DNA from: CAVVFX01 sp963747535
GTDB lineage: Bacteria; Acidobacteriota; Terriglobia; Bryobacterales; Bryobacteraceae
Direction: 5' to 3'
Length of the DNA: 64,000 nucleotides
Assembly (NCBI GenBank): GCA_963747535.1
Contig: CAVVFX010000020.1
Span: 744,001-808,000 of the forward strand
Shown here: positions 24,396 to 33,900 of the stretch, one piece after another
Numbering within the stretch: the stretch's first letter is position 1
How the letters are laid out: each line of letters opens with the position of its first letter
Notes under the pieces: generated by a model
Database searches by the model: none
What the model saw: only the letters and a program-made list of their open reading frames with translations
Told to the model about the DNA's origin: nothing
Position numbers and translations under genes: made by a program

Positions 24396-25724
24396 ATGCA
24401 TTTGACCGACAGTGATCTCGGGCCTTTAGCTGGCCGGCTTAAGCGCGCCAATGCGGAGCACAGCGCTGTATTCCCCGGCGACTCCGCGGAACGCCAACCC
24501 GTACACGTGGTGTACGGAGGAGCTCATCTTTTCAAGACAGGAACGCCGGCGCGCCTGGGAACGCTCGCCCGACATTCGCTCGTCAGTAACGCGGCGGGAC
24601 CGGACGATTTCGCGGAGTGCCTCGGTATCCCTCCGGCGCTCGCCGAAGCGGTCTACGCACGCGTGATGGCGAAACTGGAGCGGGAGCCCATCGAGGACTA
24701 TCGTCTCGATTTTGAGGACGGCTATGGTTATCGTCCCGATGCCGAAGAAGACGCTCACGCCATATCCGGAGCGCGCGAACTGGCGGCGGGAATCGGACAG
24801 CCGCACTTTCCGCCGTACTGCGGATTGCGCATCAAGCCTCTCAGCGAAGCGCTGCGCGAACGCAGTATCCGCACTTTCCAGCTTTTCATGGGTACGCTGC
24901 TTACTGCCACGGGAGGCGCCCTGCCGCCGGGATTTGTGGTGACCCTCCCTAAGATTACATCGAGCGAGCAGGTTGCGGCATTCGCCGATCTCCTGGAGCT
25001 GTTCGAATCACGGGCAGGACTGGCTGCAGGGTCGATGAGGATGGAACTGATGATCGAGACGGTTCAGTCCATCGTGACACCTGACGGACGGGCGGCGATT
25101 CCGGAACTGATCCGGGCGGCGCGCGGCCGCTGCCGGGGAGCGCACTTCGGCGCCTATGATTACAGCGCGGACTGCAATATTACGGCGAAATATCAGGGGT
25201 TGACCCATCCGGCGTGCGTTCACGCGCGCAATGTGATGCAGGTATGCCTGGCGGGAACCGGGGTGATGCTATCCGACAGCTTGACGAGTACCATGCCGGT
25301 TGCGATCCACAAGGGTAGTGAACTGACTCCGCAGCAGGTCGGGGAGAACCGGCAAAGCGTGAGGAGGGCATGGCGGCTCCACTTTGACGACACGGGCAAT
25401 TCGCTGCGCAACGGCTTCTATCAAGGGTGGGATCTACATCCGGCGCAATTTCCGCCACGCTATGCCGCAGTGTACTCGTTTTTCCTGGACGGACTCGCGG
25501 CAGCCTCGGCGCGCCTGGCCAATTTCATGGCGAAGGCGGCACAGGCGACGACCGCAGGAAGCGCCTTCGACGACGCCGCTACCGCGCAAGGGCTGCTGAA
25601 CTTCTTTCTGCGGGGAATGAACTGCGGCGCGATCACGGAGACGGAAGCCCTCGCTACAGGATTGACGCTGGAAGAGCTGCGCAGCAGGTCTTTTACGGCG
25701 ATCATGAGAGGGCGGACTCATTAG
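24396..25724 (+). CDS. HpcH/HpaI-aldolase / citrate-lyase-beta-like family protein (DUF6986 type)
   Basis: A protein of about 442 residues with the TIM-barrel PEP/pyruvate-binding look of the citrate lyase beta/malate synthase superfamily. It has EDYRLDFEDGYG (acidic Mg2+ site), GLRIKPL, a central VVTLPKITSSEQV, LMIETVQSI and RGAHFGAYDYSADCNI. The end segment GNSLRNGFYQGWDLHPAQFP is strongly conserved in this family. The family often sits near purine or ureide degradation genes, as here, divergent from uraD; a C-C lyase acting on a ureide-derived 2-oxo-acid is a guess. The ATG at 24396 is chosen; a TTG at 24390 would add two residues. Confidence 0.75.
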   Translation: MHLTDSDLGPLAGRLKRANAEHSAVFPGDSAERQPVHVVYGGAHLFKTGTPARLGTLARHSLVSNAAGPDDFAECLGIPPALAEAVYARVMAKLEREPIEDYRLDFEDGYGYRPDAEEDAHAISGARELAAGIGQPHFPPYCGLRIKPLSEALRERSIRTFQLFMGTLLTATGGALPPGFVVTLPKITSSEQVAAFADLLELFESRAGLAAGSMRMELMIETVQSIVTPDGRAAIPELIRAARGRCRGAHFGAYDYSADCNITAKYQGLTHPACVHARNVMQVCLAGTGVMLSDSLTSTMPVAIHKGSELTPQQVGENRQSVRRAWRLHFDDTGNSLRNGFYQGWDLHPAQFPPRYAAVYSFFLDGLAAASARLANFMAKAAQATTAGSAFDDAATAQGLLNFFLRGMNCGAITETEALATGLTLEELRSRSFTAIMRGRTH

Positions 25725-25789
25725 AGACGCACCGGCTGAAGAACATCCGCTATCATGGATGAGATCAACGCCCAAGAATCGAACTCCTG

Positions 25790-26143
25790 ATGTTACTGAT
25801 CCGGCAGGCACAACTTGCAGTGCTCTCCCAGTTGGAGGTGCAGAAGTTCGAGGATTGGACGCTTACCCATCTGCAGAAGTTCTTCCCCAAGCAGTGCTCC
25901 GCGCTGGGTGAGCGGCAGCTCCGCGAATGGATTCAACACGGCATCCGCCGCGCCGCCCACTACGGATTCACGGCCAAGCGGGATGTCTGCAAGTACATCG
26001 ATCTCATGATCGTCTTCGGACGCGATTTCGATACGGATAAGCGATCCCGATGGGCTGGTGAAATCCTGTTGAGAAGCGGGAACCCCGGCGCGAGGATGCA
26101 GGCGCTGTTTGGGGCAGCCAGGCTTCGCCTGAAAAATCGATAG
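25790..26143 (+). CDS. Small protein of a secretion-cargo-associated type
   Basis: A 117-residue protein without signal or membrane segments. It is helical, with LLIRQAQLAVLSQLEVQKFEDW, then THLQKFFPKQCSALGERQLREWIQHGIRRA and RDVCKYIDLMIVFGRDFDTD, ending with AGEILL and RMQALFGA. From memory this pattern resembles small proteins seen beside VgrG/DUF4123 cargo genes, but I cannot verify that. It is followed 7 bp later by the Thr-Pro-rich protein gene. Function unknown; it could be a chaperone or adaptor. Confidence 0.65.
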   Translation: MLLIRQAQLAVLSQLEVQKFEDWTLTHLQKFFPKQCSALGERQLREWIQHGIRRAAHYGFTAKRDVCKYIDLMIVFGRDFDTDKRSRWAGEILLRSGNPGARMQALFGAARLRLKNR

Positions 26144-26150
26144 CTCCTTC

Positions 26151-26777
26151 ATGTCTCCCGACCCGACTCCAGCCCCGATGTCTCAGTCCCAGGCTCTGGA
26201 CGCCGCGGGCAGCGACGCTGACGCAAACGCCGGACAGGGCAACGTAGGCGACCCGGTTGCCCCATGTCCCGGAGCGCCGGCGCCGACTCCAGCCCCAACA
26301 CCAAGTCCCACACCCGTTCCAACCCCGGCTCCAACGCCAGTTCCAACTCCGACACCGACACCCACGCCAACGCCAACGCCAACTCCAACTCCAACGCCAA
26401 CCCCGACTCCAACGCCGACACCGACTCCGACACCGACGCCCACTCCCACGCCGACGCCTACTCCGACGCCAACCCCGACACCTACACCCACGCCATCTCC
26501 CAAGGCCCCGCTCACAGTGCGGCTCGCGATAACGCCGGCGGCCGCCGCAACCTATCCCGGAAGCTTGCGACTCGAGGGTACGGTGGGTGGGTATCAGCAA
26601 ACTATCACCATTGCGAGTAACTTCGTGCCCAATGGCGACAACATCGACGTCCATTTTGGAAGCGTCCCCACGGCAGCCAACTATACGCTGACGTACATCG
26701 GAGAAGATGGCCAAGAATGGCCGATGATCCAGAACGTTCCGTTCAACACTCTGCAAGACGATTCGCCGCCTGCGTGA
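26151..26777 (+). CDS. Thr-Pro-repeat linker protein with C-terminal beta domain
   Basis: A 208-residue protein. Residues about 44-118 are an almost uninterrupted Pro-Thr dipeptide repeat. Codons vary (ACT, ACG, ACA, ACC and CCA, CCG, CCC, CCT mix), so the repeat is kept at protein level rather than being a simple microsatellite. The C-terminal 90 residues look like an immunoglobulin-like beta domain: LTVRLAITPAAAATYPGSL, TLTYIGEDGQEWPM and VPFNTLQDD. There is no signal peptide. It starts 7 bp after the upstream gene and lies 50 bp before the caspase-like gene. A mirror open frame on the other strand, made of Gly-Val repeats, is a shadow. Confidence 0.72.
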   Translation: MSPDPTPAPMSQSQALDAAGSDADANAGQGNVGDPVAPCPGAPAPTPAPTPSPTPVPTPAPTPVPTPTPTPTPTPTPTPTPTPTPTPTPTPTPTPTPTPTPTPTPTPTPTPTPTPSPKAPLTVRLAITPAAAATYPGSLRLEGTVGGYQQTITIASNFVPNGDNIDVHFGSVPTAANYTLTYIGEDGQEWPMIQNVPFNTLQDDSPPA

Positions 26778-26827
26778 GGTAGCGGCGCGCTGCCGGTGAC
26801 CGGCAAGTAGGAGCTATCATCTAAATC

Positions 26828-27631
26828 ATGCCTCCACCGGACCCGCCGCTGAAACCCGCCCCGACCCCAATTCCCCCAGCTCCCGGCAAACAGCTCCCGC
26901 CGGGGAACAAGGTGCAGTCGTTGGCCGCACCACCGAGGGAGCTCAATGTCGTAGCCAAATTCGAGTGGAACCCTTCCATGACCGACGACCAGCTCATCGC
27001 CAAAGTGGCCCCCGGGCTCACCAATCAGTGGGCGCCCAATACGGCCGACTTCTCCGCCGTGCCGGGTGGTGCGGTGTCCGTCGCTTCGACCTTCGGCGAA
27101 ATGCTGGGCGCGATTTGGCAGCAGCCCGTCGGGAGCATAAGCCGGTTGAACCTTTTTACTCATGCCAATCCCGACATGATTGCCCTAGGCGGTGACCTCA
27201 CCGAGCAAAGTGACGGGACGGTGCAAGTCATGCTGAACACAAACGGCGCGAACGATAATCTCACAGCCATGGACCCAACCGGTATGAACAACCTGAATCA
27301 GCCGGGGGTCTTTTTCCAAGTCGGTCCAGCCGCTCATCCTCAGAACGTTTCGGTTGCCGACATAAGGGCCAGGTTCGCGTCCGGCTCGGTGATTGTTCTC
27401 TATGCGTGTCACGCCGGACTGATGCAGTCGTTCGTCAAAAGCATTGCGACGTTTTTCAACGTGAAAGTTGTGGGCTTCGGACCCGCGATCGTTTATCACC
27501 CACCTGCCCAAAACACCCCACACAAATTCCAGCGCACTGGAATGCAAATCGCGTTGGGCGCGAGTGGCGCACCCGTCGCCGACTGGCGAGGCCTGATTAA
27601 TGACCCCTCGGCAAGAACCGCGACGCCCTAG
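26828..27631 (+). CDS. Putative caspase-fold / DUF4347-like cargo protein
   Basis: A 267-residue protein with a Pro-rich start (residues 2-26), then an alpha/beta domain. The likely catalytic elements are His112 in LFTHANPDMIALGG and Cys194 in IVLYACHAG, each at the end of a hydrophobic strand. This His-Gly/Asn then Cys layout matches clan CD peptidases and the DUF4347 domain (SHGxxGxLxLG ... LYGCxxAxG). The helix SFVKSIATFFNVKVVGFG follows as in those families. No signal peptide. It is the last gene of the 25.8-27.6 kb cassette. A toxin or effector role is inference; no immunity gene is recognisable. Confidence 0.55.
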   Translation: MPPPDPPLKPAPTPIPPAPGKQLPPGNKVQSLAAPPRELNVVAKFEWNPSMTDDQLIAKVAPGLTNQWAPNTADFSAVPGGAVSVASTFGEMLGAIWQQPVGSISRLNLFTHANPDMIALGGDLTEQSDGTVQVMLNTNGANDNLTAMDPTGMNNLNQPGVFFQVGPAAHPQNVSVADIRARFASGSVIVLYACHAGLMQSFVKSIATFFNVKVVGFGPAIVYHPPAQNTPHKFQRTGMQIALGASGAPVADWRGLINDPSARTATP

Positions 27632-27711
27632 CTCGCAAGCGCGCTACGAGCGGAAGGGCTATTATTCCGACATCCGGCAAATGCGAACAGGCCATACCGG
27701 CAAGCCAGACT

Positions 27712-28572
27712 GTGCCTGAAGTCTCCATCATCCTGCCGGTCTACAACGAGGGCCCCAGGCTCGGCCAAACCCTCGCTGCCATCCGCGACACCGTCAACAT
27801 CAGCTACCAGGCAATCGTCTTGAATGACGGTTCGACAGACTCGTGCTGTCAGGATCTACCTTCCGACAACCTCGTGCTCATCGACCTGCCGCAACGCCGC
27901 GGTGTAGCTCACGCGCGGAATCTCGGCGCCGAACGGGCCACGGCGCCTGTGCTCATCGCCATGGATGCCCATTGCCTCCCTCGCCGCGGTTGGCTGGAGA
28001 AGCTTCTGGACGAACTACACCAGCCCGGAGTCGGCATCGTCGCCCCACAGATCAGCAGCATCGAGTGCCCCTCGGCGACCACTTTCGGCCTGACCCTCCG
28101 CGACCGGGAACTGGGTGTTGAATGGTTGCACCGGCGCGCGAATCAGTCCTATCCGGTCCCGCTGGCGGGCTGCGCGTGCCTGGCGATGACCCGCGAGTTG
28201 TTCGAAGCGGTGGGCCGTTTCGACGCTATGCGCAGCTACGGCATGGAGGACGTGGAGCTTTGTATCCGATGCTGGCTTCTCGGCTATTCTGTGATCATGG
28301 TTCCGGAGGCGGAAGTGGCGCATTGGTTCAAGAGAGAGTCGTTTCCAGTCGGCTGGCACGATTACCTGTACAATCGCCTACGCACCGCCGTACTGCACTT
28401 CGACGGGGAACCGCTCAAGCGAATCCTGGCCACCCTCCAGGCCAAGCCGGACTTTTCCGATGCGATGGCAAGCCTGCTGGTGAGCGACATCTGGACGCGC
28501 CGCGAGTTCGTGCGCACCAACCGGAAGCATGATGCAGATTGGTTCTGCCGGGAATTCAAGATCGCTCTATGA
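27712..28572 (+). CDS. Family 2 glycosyltransferase (GT-A)
   Basis: A 286-residue cytosolic GT-A enzyme starting at a GTG. The fold is shown by SIILPVYNEGPRLGQTL, LNDGSTDS, RRGVAHARNLGAERA, the DxH metal motif AMDAHCLP and the C-terminal acceptor signature GMEDVELCIRCWLLGY. The last resembles polypeptide GalNAc-transferase-like glycosyltransferases. It ends in DADWFCREFK, as does module 1 of the next gene. The stop overlaps the next start by 4 bp. It makes a glycan of unknown identity, perhaps exopolysaccharide or protein decoration. Confidence 0.88.
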   Translation: MPEVSIILPVYNEGPRLGQTLAAIRDTVNISYQAIVLNDGSTDSCCQDLPSDNLVLIDLPQRRGVAHARNLGAERATAPVLIAMDAHCLPRRGWLEKLLDELHQPGVGIVAPQISSIECPSATTFGLTLRDRELGVEWLHRRANQSYPVPLAGCACLAMTRELFEAVGRFDAMRSYGMEDVELCIRCWLLGYSVIMVPEAEVAHWFKRESFPVGWHDYLYNRLRTAVLHFDGEPLKRILATLQAKPDFSDAMASLLVSDIWTRREFVRTNRKHDADWFCREFKIAL

Positions 28573-30854
28573 TCCGGCTGAGCGTCATCGTCATCAGCCT
28601 GAACGAGGGCGAATCCCTACGCCGTACCGTGGACAATCTGCTGGCGACGCTGCCGCCGTCGTCGGAAATCATCGTAGTGGATGACCGGTCCACGGACAAG
28701 AGTGCGGATTTCTTGAGCGACGGCTATTCCGGCGTCATGCTCCTGCGTCCGGAGGCGCGTCTGGGCGTCGCCGGCGCCCGCAATTTCGGAGCCTCGCATG
28801 CCCGGGGGGACGTCCTCGTCTTCAGCGATGCTCACGTGGTCACGCCACCAGATTGGGTTGAGCCGCTGCTGGACGTGCTGGCCCGGCCGGAAGTTGGCGT
28901 CGTTGCCCCGGCCATCAGCATGCTTCAGGCTGGTGGCGCGGGCAACACCGGCTACGGCCAGAAATGGAGCGACGCCAGCCTGGGCGTGGAATGGCTCAGC
29001 CAGCGAAGTGGTGCACCTTATCCGGTACCTCTGGTTTGCGGTTGCTTCCTGGCTCTGCGCCGCGAGGTCTTCACTCAAGTTGGTGGTTTCGACGCCGGCC
29101 TGGTACTGTGGGGCGTCGAGGATTCCGAACTGAGCATCCGCCTCTGGACGTCCGGCTATGAGTGCTGGGTGGTGCCTGGCGTGGACGTGCAGCACGCTTT
29201 CCGCGCCCGGTTCCCCTATGAAGTGAAATGGGAGCCCGTGCTACACAACCGGTTTCGCCTCGCGAGCCTCCACTTCGGACCCCGCCGGCTGCTGCGCGTA
29301 GTGGAACGGCTGAAGCGATACGATGAGTTTGCCGCCGCCAGCGTCCGGTTGCTTTCGGGCGACCTGGCGGCCCGAGCTATCGAAGTGCGCGCATTGCGCC
29401 GCTACGACGACGACTGGTTCTTCAGCAAGTTCAAAAACGAACTCCAGTGTGAACTGTCCGACCTCGCATCCGTGAGTCCGGTAACGGTGAGCGCACCGCA
29501 AACTCCCTGCGTCACCGCTTGCCTGGTCTCCTGGAAACGGCCGCACAACCTGCCTGTCATCGTGCAAGCTCTGCGCAGCGTCGAATGCATCGACGAGATT
29601 CTGATCTGGAACAATAACCCCGGGGTCAGGCTGGAGTTTCCGGACTCCAACACGCGCGTGATCGAATCGAGCGAGAACCAGAGTTGCTACGGCCGGTTTC
29701 TCTGCGCAGCGCAAGCCCGCAACCCGGTGGTGTACGTACAGGATGACGATGCGCTCAACCACGATATTAACGGGCTCTACGATCAGTATCTGCGCGACCC
29801 CACGCGGATCGCTCACGTGTTGGCGCCCACTCACTGGCCCCAGCGGAACCGGCGGAATTACGGCGAAGCGCAGGCGGCGCTGTTGGGCTGGGGCGCATTC
29901 TTCCGCAAAGAGTGGCTGTCGGTCCTGGAGGAACTACCCCTGCAAGTGCGCCAGGATCCCCTTTTCCGGCGTGAAGCCGACACGTTTTTCTCGCTGCTCC
30001 TGGATCGTAAGCACAACGCCCTGCTCGGCCAGATTGCACATCTGGAGGGACACTCGACGCCCGGCATCGCCTTATGGCGGGATGGGCGCCACCAGACACT
30101 GGCGGCGCTTGCGATCAGCCAGGCGCTGAAGCTGCTGCGGCTCAAAAAAGGCTCCACGCTCCCGTGGAATGTGGTTATCCCCTGCCACAATTATGGACGG
30201 TACCTGGCCGAAGCGGTGGAGTCGGTTCTGGCCAATGACGCCGACTACGAGATCCAGATCGTGGACGACTTCTCGACCGACGAAACCTCCGTGGTGGCCG
30301 CCGATTACGCCAGACGGTATCCTAGCGTGAAGTATCTTCGCAACGCCGTAAAGAGGGGTCCGGGATACTCGCGCAATCGAGGCATCGAAGCGACGGAAAG
30401 CGACTTCGTGGCGCTGCTCGATGCGGACGACCGGATTGGCCCGAATTATCTGTTCCAGGCCGCTAAAGTCCTCTGGAACGGCTGCGACGTCGTGAATCCC
30501 GACGCCAACCTGTTCGGGGCCACAGAGGACCGCTGGATTGTCCCGGACTCGACCACCCTGCGCATGCTGCTGGAGCGTAATTCGGTGCACTACTGCTCGG
30601 CGTTCCGGCGCGAATTCTGGTCGCAGGTCGGCGGTATTGATGAAGCGATGCCGTGCTGGATGGACTACGAGTTCTGGATCCGGGTGGCGGCCGCGGGTGC
30701 GCGCATCCAGGGGTTGCACGGAGATCACTTTTTCTATCGCCAGCACGGCGGCACTCTCACCGAGACCGCCAACACCATGAGGCGTGAACTGAAGGCGTAC
30801 CTCTATACGAAGCATGCCGGCCTGTTCGAAAGGTTCGGCATCGCGGCAAGGTAG
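28569..30854 (+). CDS. Three-module glycosyltransferase family 2 fusion
   Basis: A 761-residue protein made of three GT-A-like modules. Module 1 (about 1-300) closely parallels the 286-residue upstream protein (VVDDRSTD, AGARNFGASHARGD, FSDAHVVTPP, GVEDSELSIRLW, ending DDDWFFSKFK). Module 2 (about 310-530) begins VTACLVSWKRPHNLP and has VQDDDAL. Module 3 (about 540-761) has NVVIPCHNYGRYLAEAV, VDDFSTDET and LLDADDRIGP. It starts at the ATG overlapping the previous stop (ATGA). A multi-module enzyme of this kind could build a repeated oligosaccharide by itself. The tandem similarity points to duplication. Confidence 0.85.
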   Translation: MIRLSVIVISLNEGESLRRTVDNLLATLPPSSEIIVVDDRSTDKSADFLSDGYSGVMLLRPEARLGVAGARNFGASHARGDVLVFSDAHVVTPPDWVEPLLDVLARPEVGVVAPAISMLQAGGAGNTGYGQKWSDASLGVEWLSQRSGAPYPVPLVCGCFLALRREVFTQVGGFDAGLVLWGVEDSELSIRLWTSGYECWVVPGVDVQHAFRARFPYEVKWEPVLHNRFRLASLHFGPRRLLRVVERLKRYDEFAAASVRLLSGDLAARAIEVRALRRYDDDWFFSKFKNELQCELSDLASVSPVTVSAPQTPCVTACLVSWKRPHNLPVIVQALRSVECIDEILIWNNNPGVRLEFPDSNTRVIESSENQSCYGRFLCAAQARNPVVYVQDDDALNHDINGLYDQYLRDPTRIAHVLAPTHWPQRNRRNYGEAQAALLGWGAFFRKEWLSVLEELPLQVRQDPLFRREADTFFSLLLDRKHNALLGQIAHLEGHSTPGIALWRDGRHQTLAALAISQALKLLRLKKGSTLPWNVVIPCHNYGRYLAEAVESVLANDADYEIQIVDDFSTDETSVVAADYARRYPSVKYLRNAVKRGPGYSRNRGIEATESDFVALLDADDRIGPNYLFQAAKVLWNGCDVVNPDANLFGATEDRWIVPDSTTLRMLLERNSVHYCSAFRREFWSQVGGIDEAMPCWMDYEFWIRVAAAGARIQGLHGDHFFYRQHGGTLTETANTMRRELKAYLYTKHAGLFERFGIAAR

Positions 30855-30859
30855 CCGGC

Positions 30860-30932
30860 GTAAGATCGCCGAGCCAAGAGCGGCTGCTGCGCGGCCGAGG
30901 CAGACCACGAAAAACGATGGTCTGCCCCACGG
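30860..30932. repeat. Composite hairpin repeat, copy 3 (short)
   Basis: GAGCGGCTGCTGCGCGGCCGAGGCAGACC-type sequence. The GGCAGACCA/TGGTCTGCC stem at 30899-30926 fills the gap between two converging genes and is 75 percent or more like the 9630-9725 copy. Confidence 0.7.
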
Positions 30933-33900
30933 TTACCAGTCGCACAGCGAATCGATGAAGGCCGCAGACCCGTCGCGTAGCCAGCCATCGAGTTGCGCCG
31001 GTTCCTTTAATTGCTGTCCCCGCCGCCGCGAGACCACGGCAAACAGGTAGTTCGAATCTGGAAGCGCGGTCATATCGCCCCACAGCTTTTCAAATTGCGC
31101 CACGGGGAAAATGTCCTCCTGGCCCTTCCCCCAACGCTTCTTCACATCCTTCAGGGTGATGTATGCCGGCATACGGGCCGCGACCGCGCGTACACGAGCC
31201 GCCACCTTCTCCTGATTGCCCAGGTCCGCGCGCTCCAGCGAAAACGCCTCCAGCATCCGGTCAATATCGATCCAGCAAGTCGCGCTGTTGTAGTACGAAA
31301 GCCGCGCTTCCACTTCCTCCGACGGCAGTGCCAGACCTTCCACCAGGCGCGTTTTGCCATTCACCCGCGCCAACCCGCCACCCCGATCGTCAAATTGCCG
31401 CGCGATCACCTCGAACATCATCGCCCCCTTCTGCTCCATGAACCAGCCGAGCAGGGCCGGATCGGCATTGGCGCCCAGTGTATCGATGTTATGCACCATC
31501 AAATACTGGAGTGTAGGCCGCGTAGCGAGCATTGTCGCCAGGACGCCATTGCGCAGCAGGTTGGGAACTTCGTACCAATGCCCGGTCGGATGCAGGCACT
31601 GCATCGGCAGATTGACGGTGTAATCGGCACCCTCGCCCGCGTGCCGCGCCCATCCGATCAACGCATTGTGCAGGCTCTCGCGAACTTTCTGCTTCTGCTC
31701 GTCCAGCAATTGCTGCGGCGTTTCTTCCCAGGCGAACTGCAGATCGCGGGCCATCGGAATCAGCCGCAGGCCCACCGACCGCCCCTCCGACAACAGCAGC
31801 GGACCCGTATATCCTCGACGGTTCTCCGCCGCGACCCAAGCCGCAATCGCGTCATGCGTCAGATAACTGGTAGTGATCACGTGGGGCGGCGCAGTTCCGC
31901 ACAGTGCGGCCGTCCGCCGGCTCTTGGCGAGATGCACCTCGATGAAATTGCGATGGGAGCCGGCGAATTTCGCGAAGGGGTTCAGCGCTTTCACCACGCC
32001 TGCACCGCGCGTCCACCGGCTGCCTGCGCCTCCAGCGAGTGAAACCACAGCCACGCGTCCTTCGCGCAAGGCCCGCAGACCCACGTCCGCAAACTTGTCA
32101 TCTGCGTGCCAGACGTCGGTCTCCTCCACATCACGGATATCGGTGCTCGCCGGCAAACGATTCTGCGCCAGGCCGATTCGTCCATTGCGCAAATCCGTGC
32201 GGATCTGCTCATGCTGCACGCGATCGAAACCCAGTTGGTCGAGCGTCTGTTCGAGACTCCGCGTCTCCGAGGTTCCCTCGTCCGCGCGGCGCGGGAGCAG
32301 CACATCGAACATCGTCTGCACCGTTCCGGCCATCTCCGGCGACTTCCGGCAAGCCGCGCCGAAGTATTCGAGTTCGGTCCTGCGCGACTCCGGCAGCAGC
32401 CGCATTTCTGTTTTCAACAGCGCGGGTACTGACTGCGTGTAATAGGCCGGCGGCATCAACGCCTCATCGCCCAGAAGCAACTGCGCCGACGTGCCACGCT
32501 CGTTGATTGCGAAATCGTAGACCACCGGGTCCATGGCGAATGGCACCGCGCGTTCCAGACGCCGCTTGGTCTCCTGCATCACCGCCCCCAGGCGGTCCTG
32601 CGCTTTCGCTTGAACCTGCGGGTTGAAGATGAAACCCATGCCGCCGCCAGCCATTCCGCCCAACATCCAGAAGCCGTAGAAGTCGCCGCCGAATTCCCCG
32701 TGGATCGACTGGATCAGCGACTCCGTATACAGGTTGCTGGCCCAGGGAATAATGGTTTGGATCGGGCCGAAGAAGTTGCGCTCAGTGGCTGCGCCGATGG
32801 CACGGATGTCGTTCCGCTTCAGGAGGCCGAGGATATCGTCGAACGTGCGGATGGCCTGCTGCCGGCCCTGCCATTCCGCTTCCGAGCGCAACAGGTATTT
32901 CTCGGTCACCATTTCGAGAATCGGACCGACATCCTGGGCCATGCCGCCGTGCACCAGCACGAGGCTGTTTTGCAACACCTCGCGCGTCCCGGCGGAAACT
33001 TCCTGGTGACTGAGAACATGATGGCGCGGAAGCAGGCATCCACGGCTCGCGCCAAATTCCGGATCGCCTTCCGCAGCCGCCACGCCTAGAATCGTCTTCA
33101 TCCCCGGCCACACGCCGCCGGAGTCTTGCCAGCCGCCGCCCGAACCGCCGAGCCACTCGCCGAGAATCGCGCGCGCCGCCACCAGCCGACGCTCATCTTC
33201 TTCGAGTCCTCCGGTCAGCGCGCGGACCTGGCTCGTCGCCCTCATACACACCGTGATCATGCAGGCGAGCAGGTTCGTCGAGACGGCCAGTCGCGATCCT
33301 TTGGGGATGCCGCGCACTTGCGTCACCAGTTCGATCCCGCGGCCCACGGTTCCGGTCAACCTGGCGAGCAGATCGGCGAGGGGCTGTTGCGCACCCTCCA
33401 TACCGGGTGGAACGATGCCTGCCGCGATGACGCCGGCCTTTAACAGTCCCAGGTAGTCGCGCGCAAAATCGAAGACCTCCGCCAGGCTGGTGACATCCGC
33501 GGTCGCGCCGAGATCGACGCTGGTCAACCGCAGCACCGGCTCGTCGATCACGCGAAAGTACGCTTCGACAGGGGGTCGCGGAGCACTCGTATCGGTGCCG
33601 CGCACGGCCAGATCAATGGAAACATTGAGTACCCGCGCGCCCTCGGGGAAATCCATGCCCAGAAAGAAGATATCGCTCCAGCCGCTGTGCGTCAGGTCCA
33701 TGCGGACCGGAGTCGATTCGCGCAGGGCGGGATAAACGCCGTCACGCCGGAGCAGTTCAGGACGGATGGCCAGCGGGTAATCGGCCGGATGTCCGGTGCG
33801 CGACATCCACCGGTTGCCGCGAACCGCCCGGACGCTGCGCCGCACCTGCGACGCGAGCGTCTGGAATGCCAGCCCGTGGTAGGCCGCGGCCAAGGCGCTG

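Noticed and set aside
26183..26515. Gly-Val repeat protein on the minus strand
   Set aside because: It is the complement of the Thr-Pro repeat gene and has no ribosome-binding site or start context.
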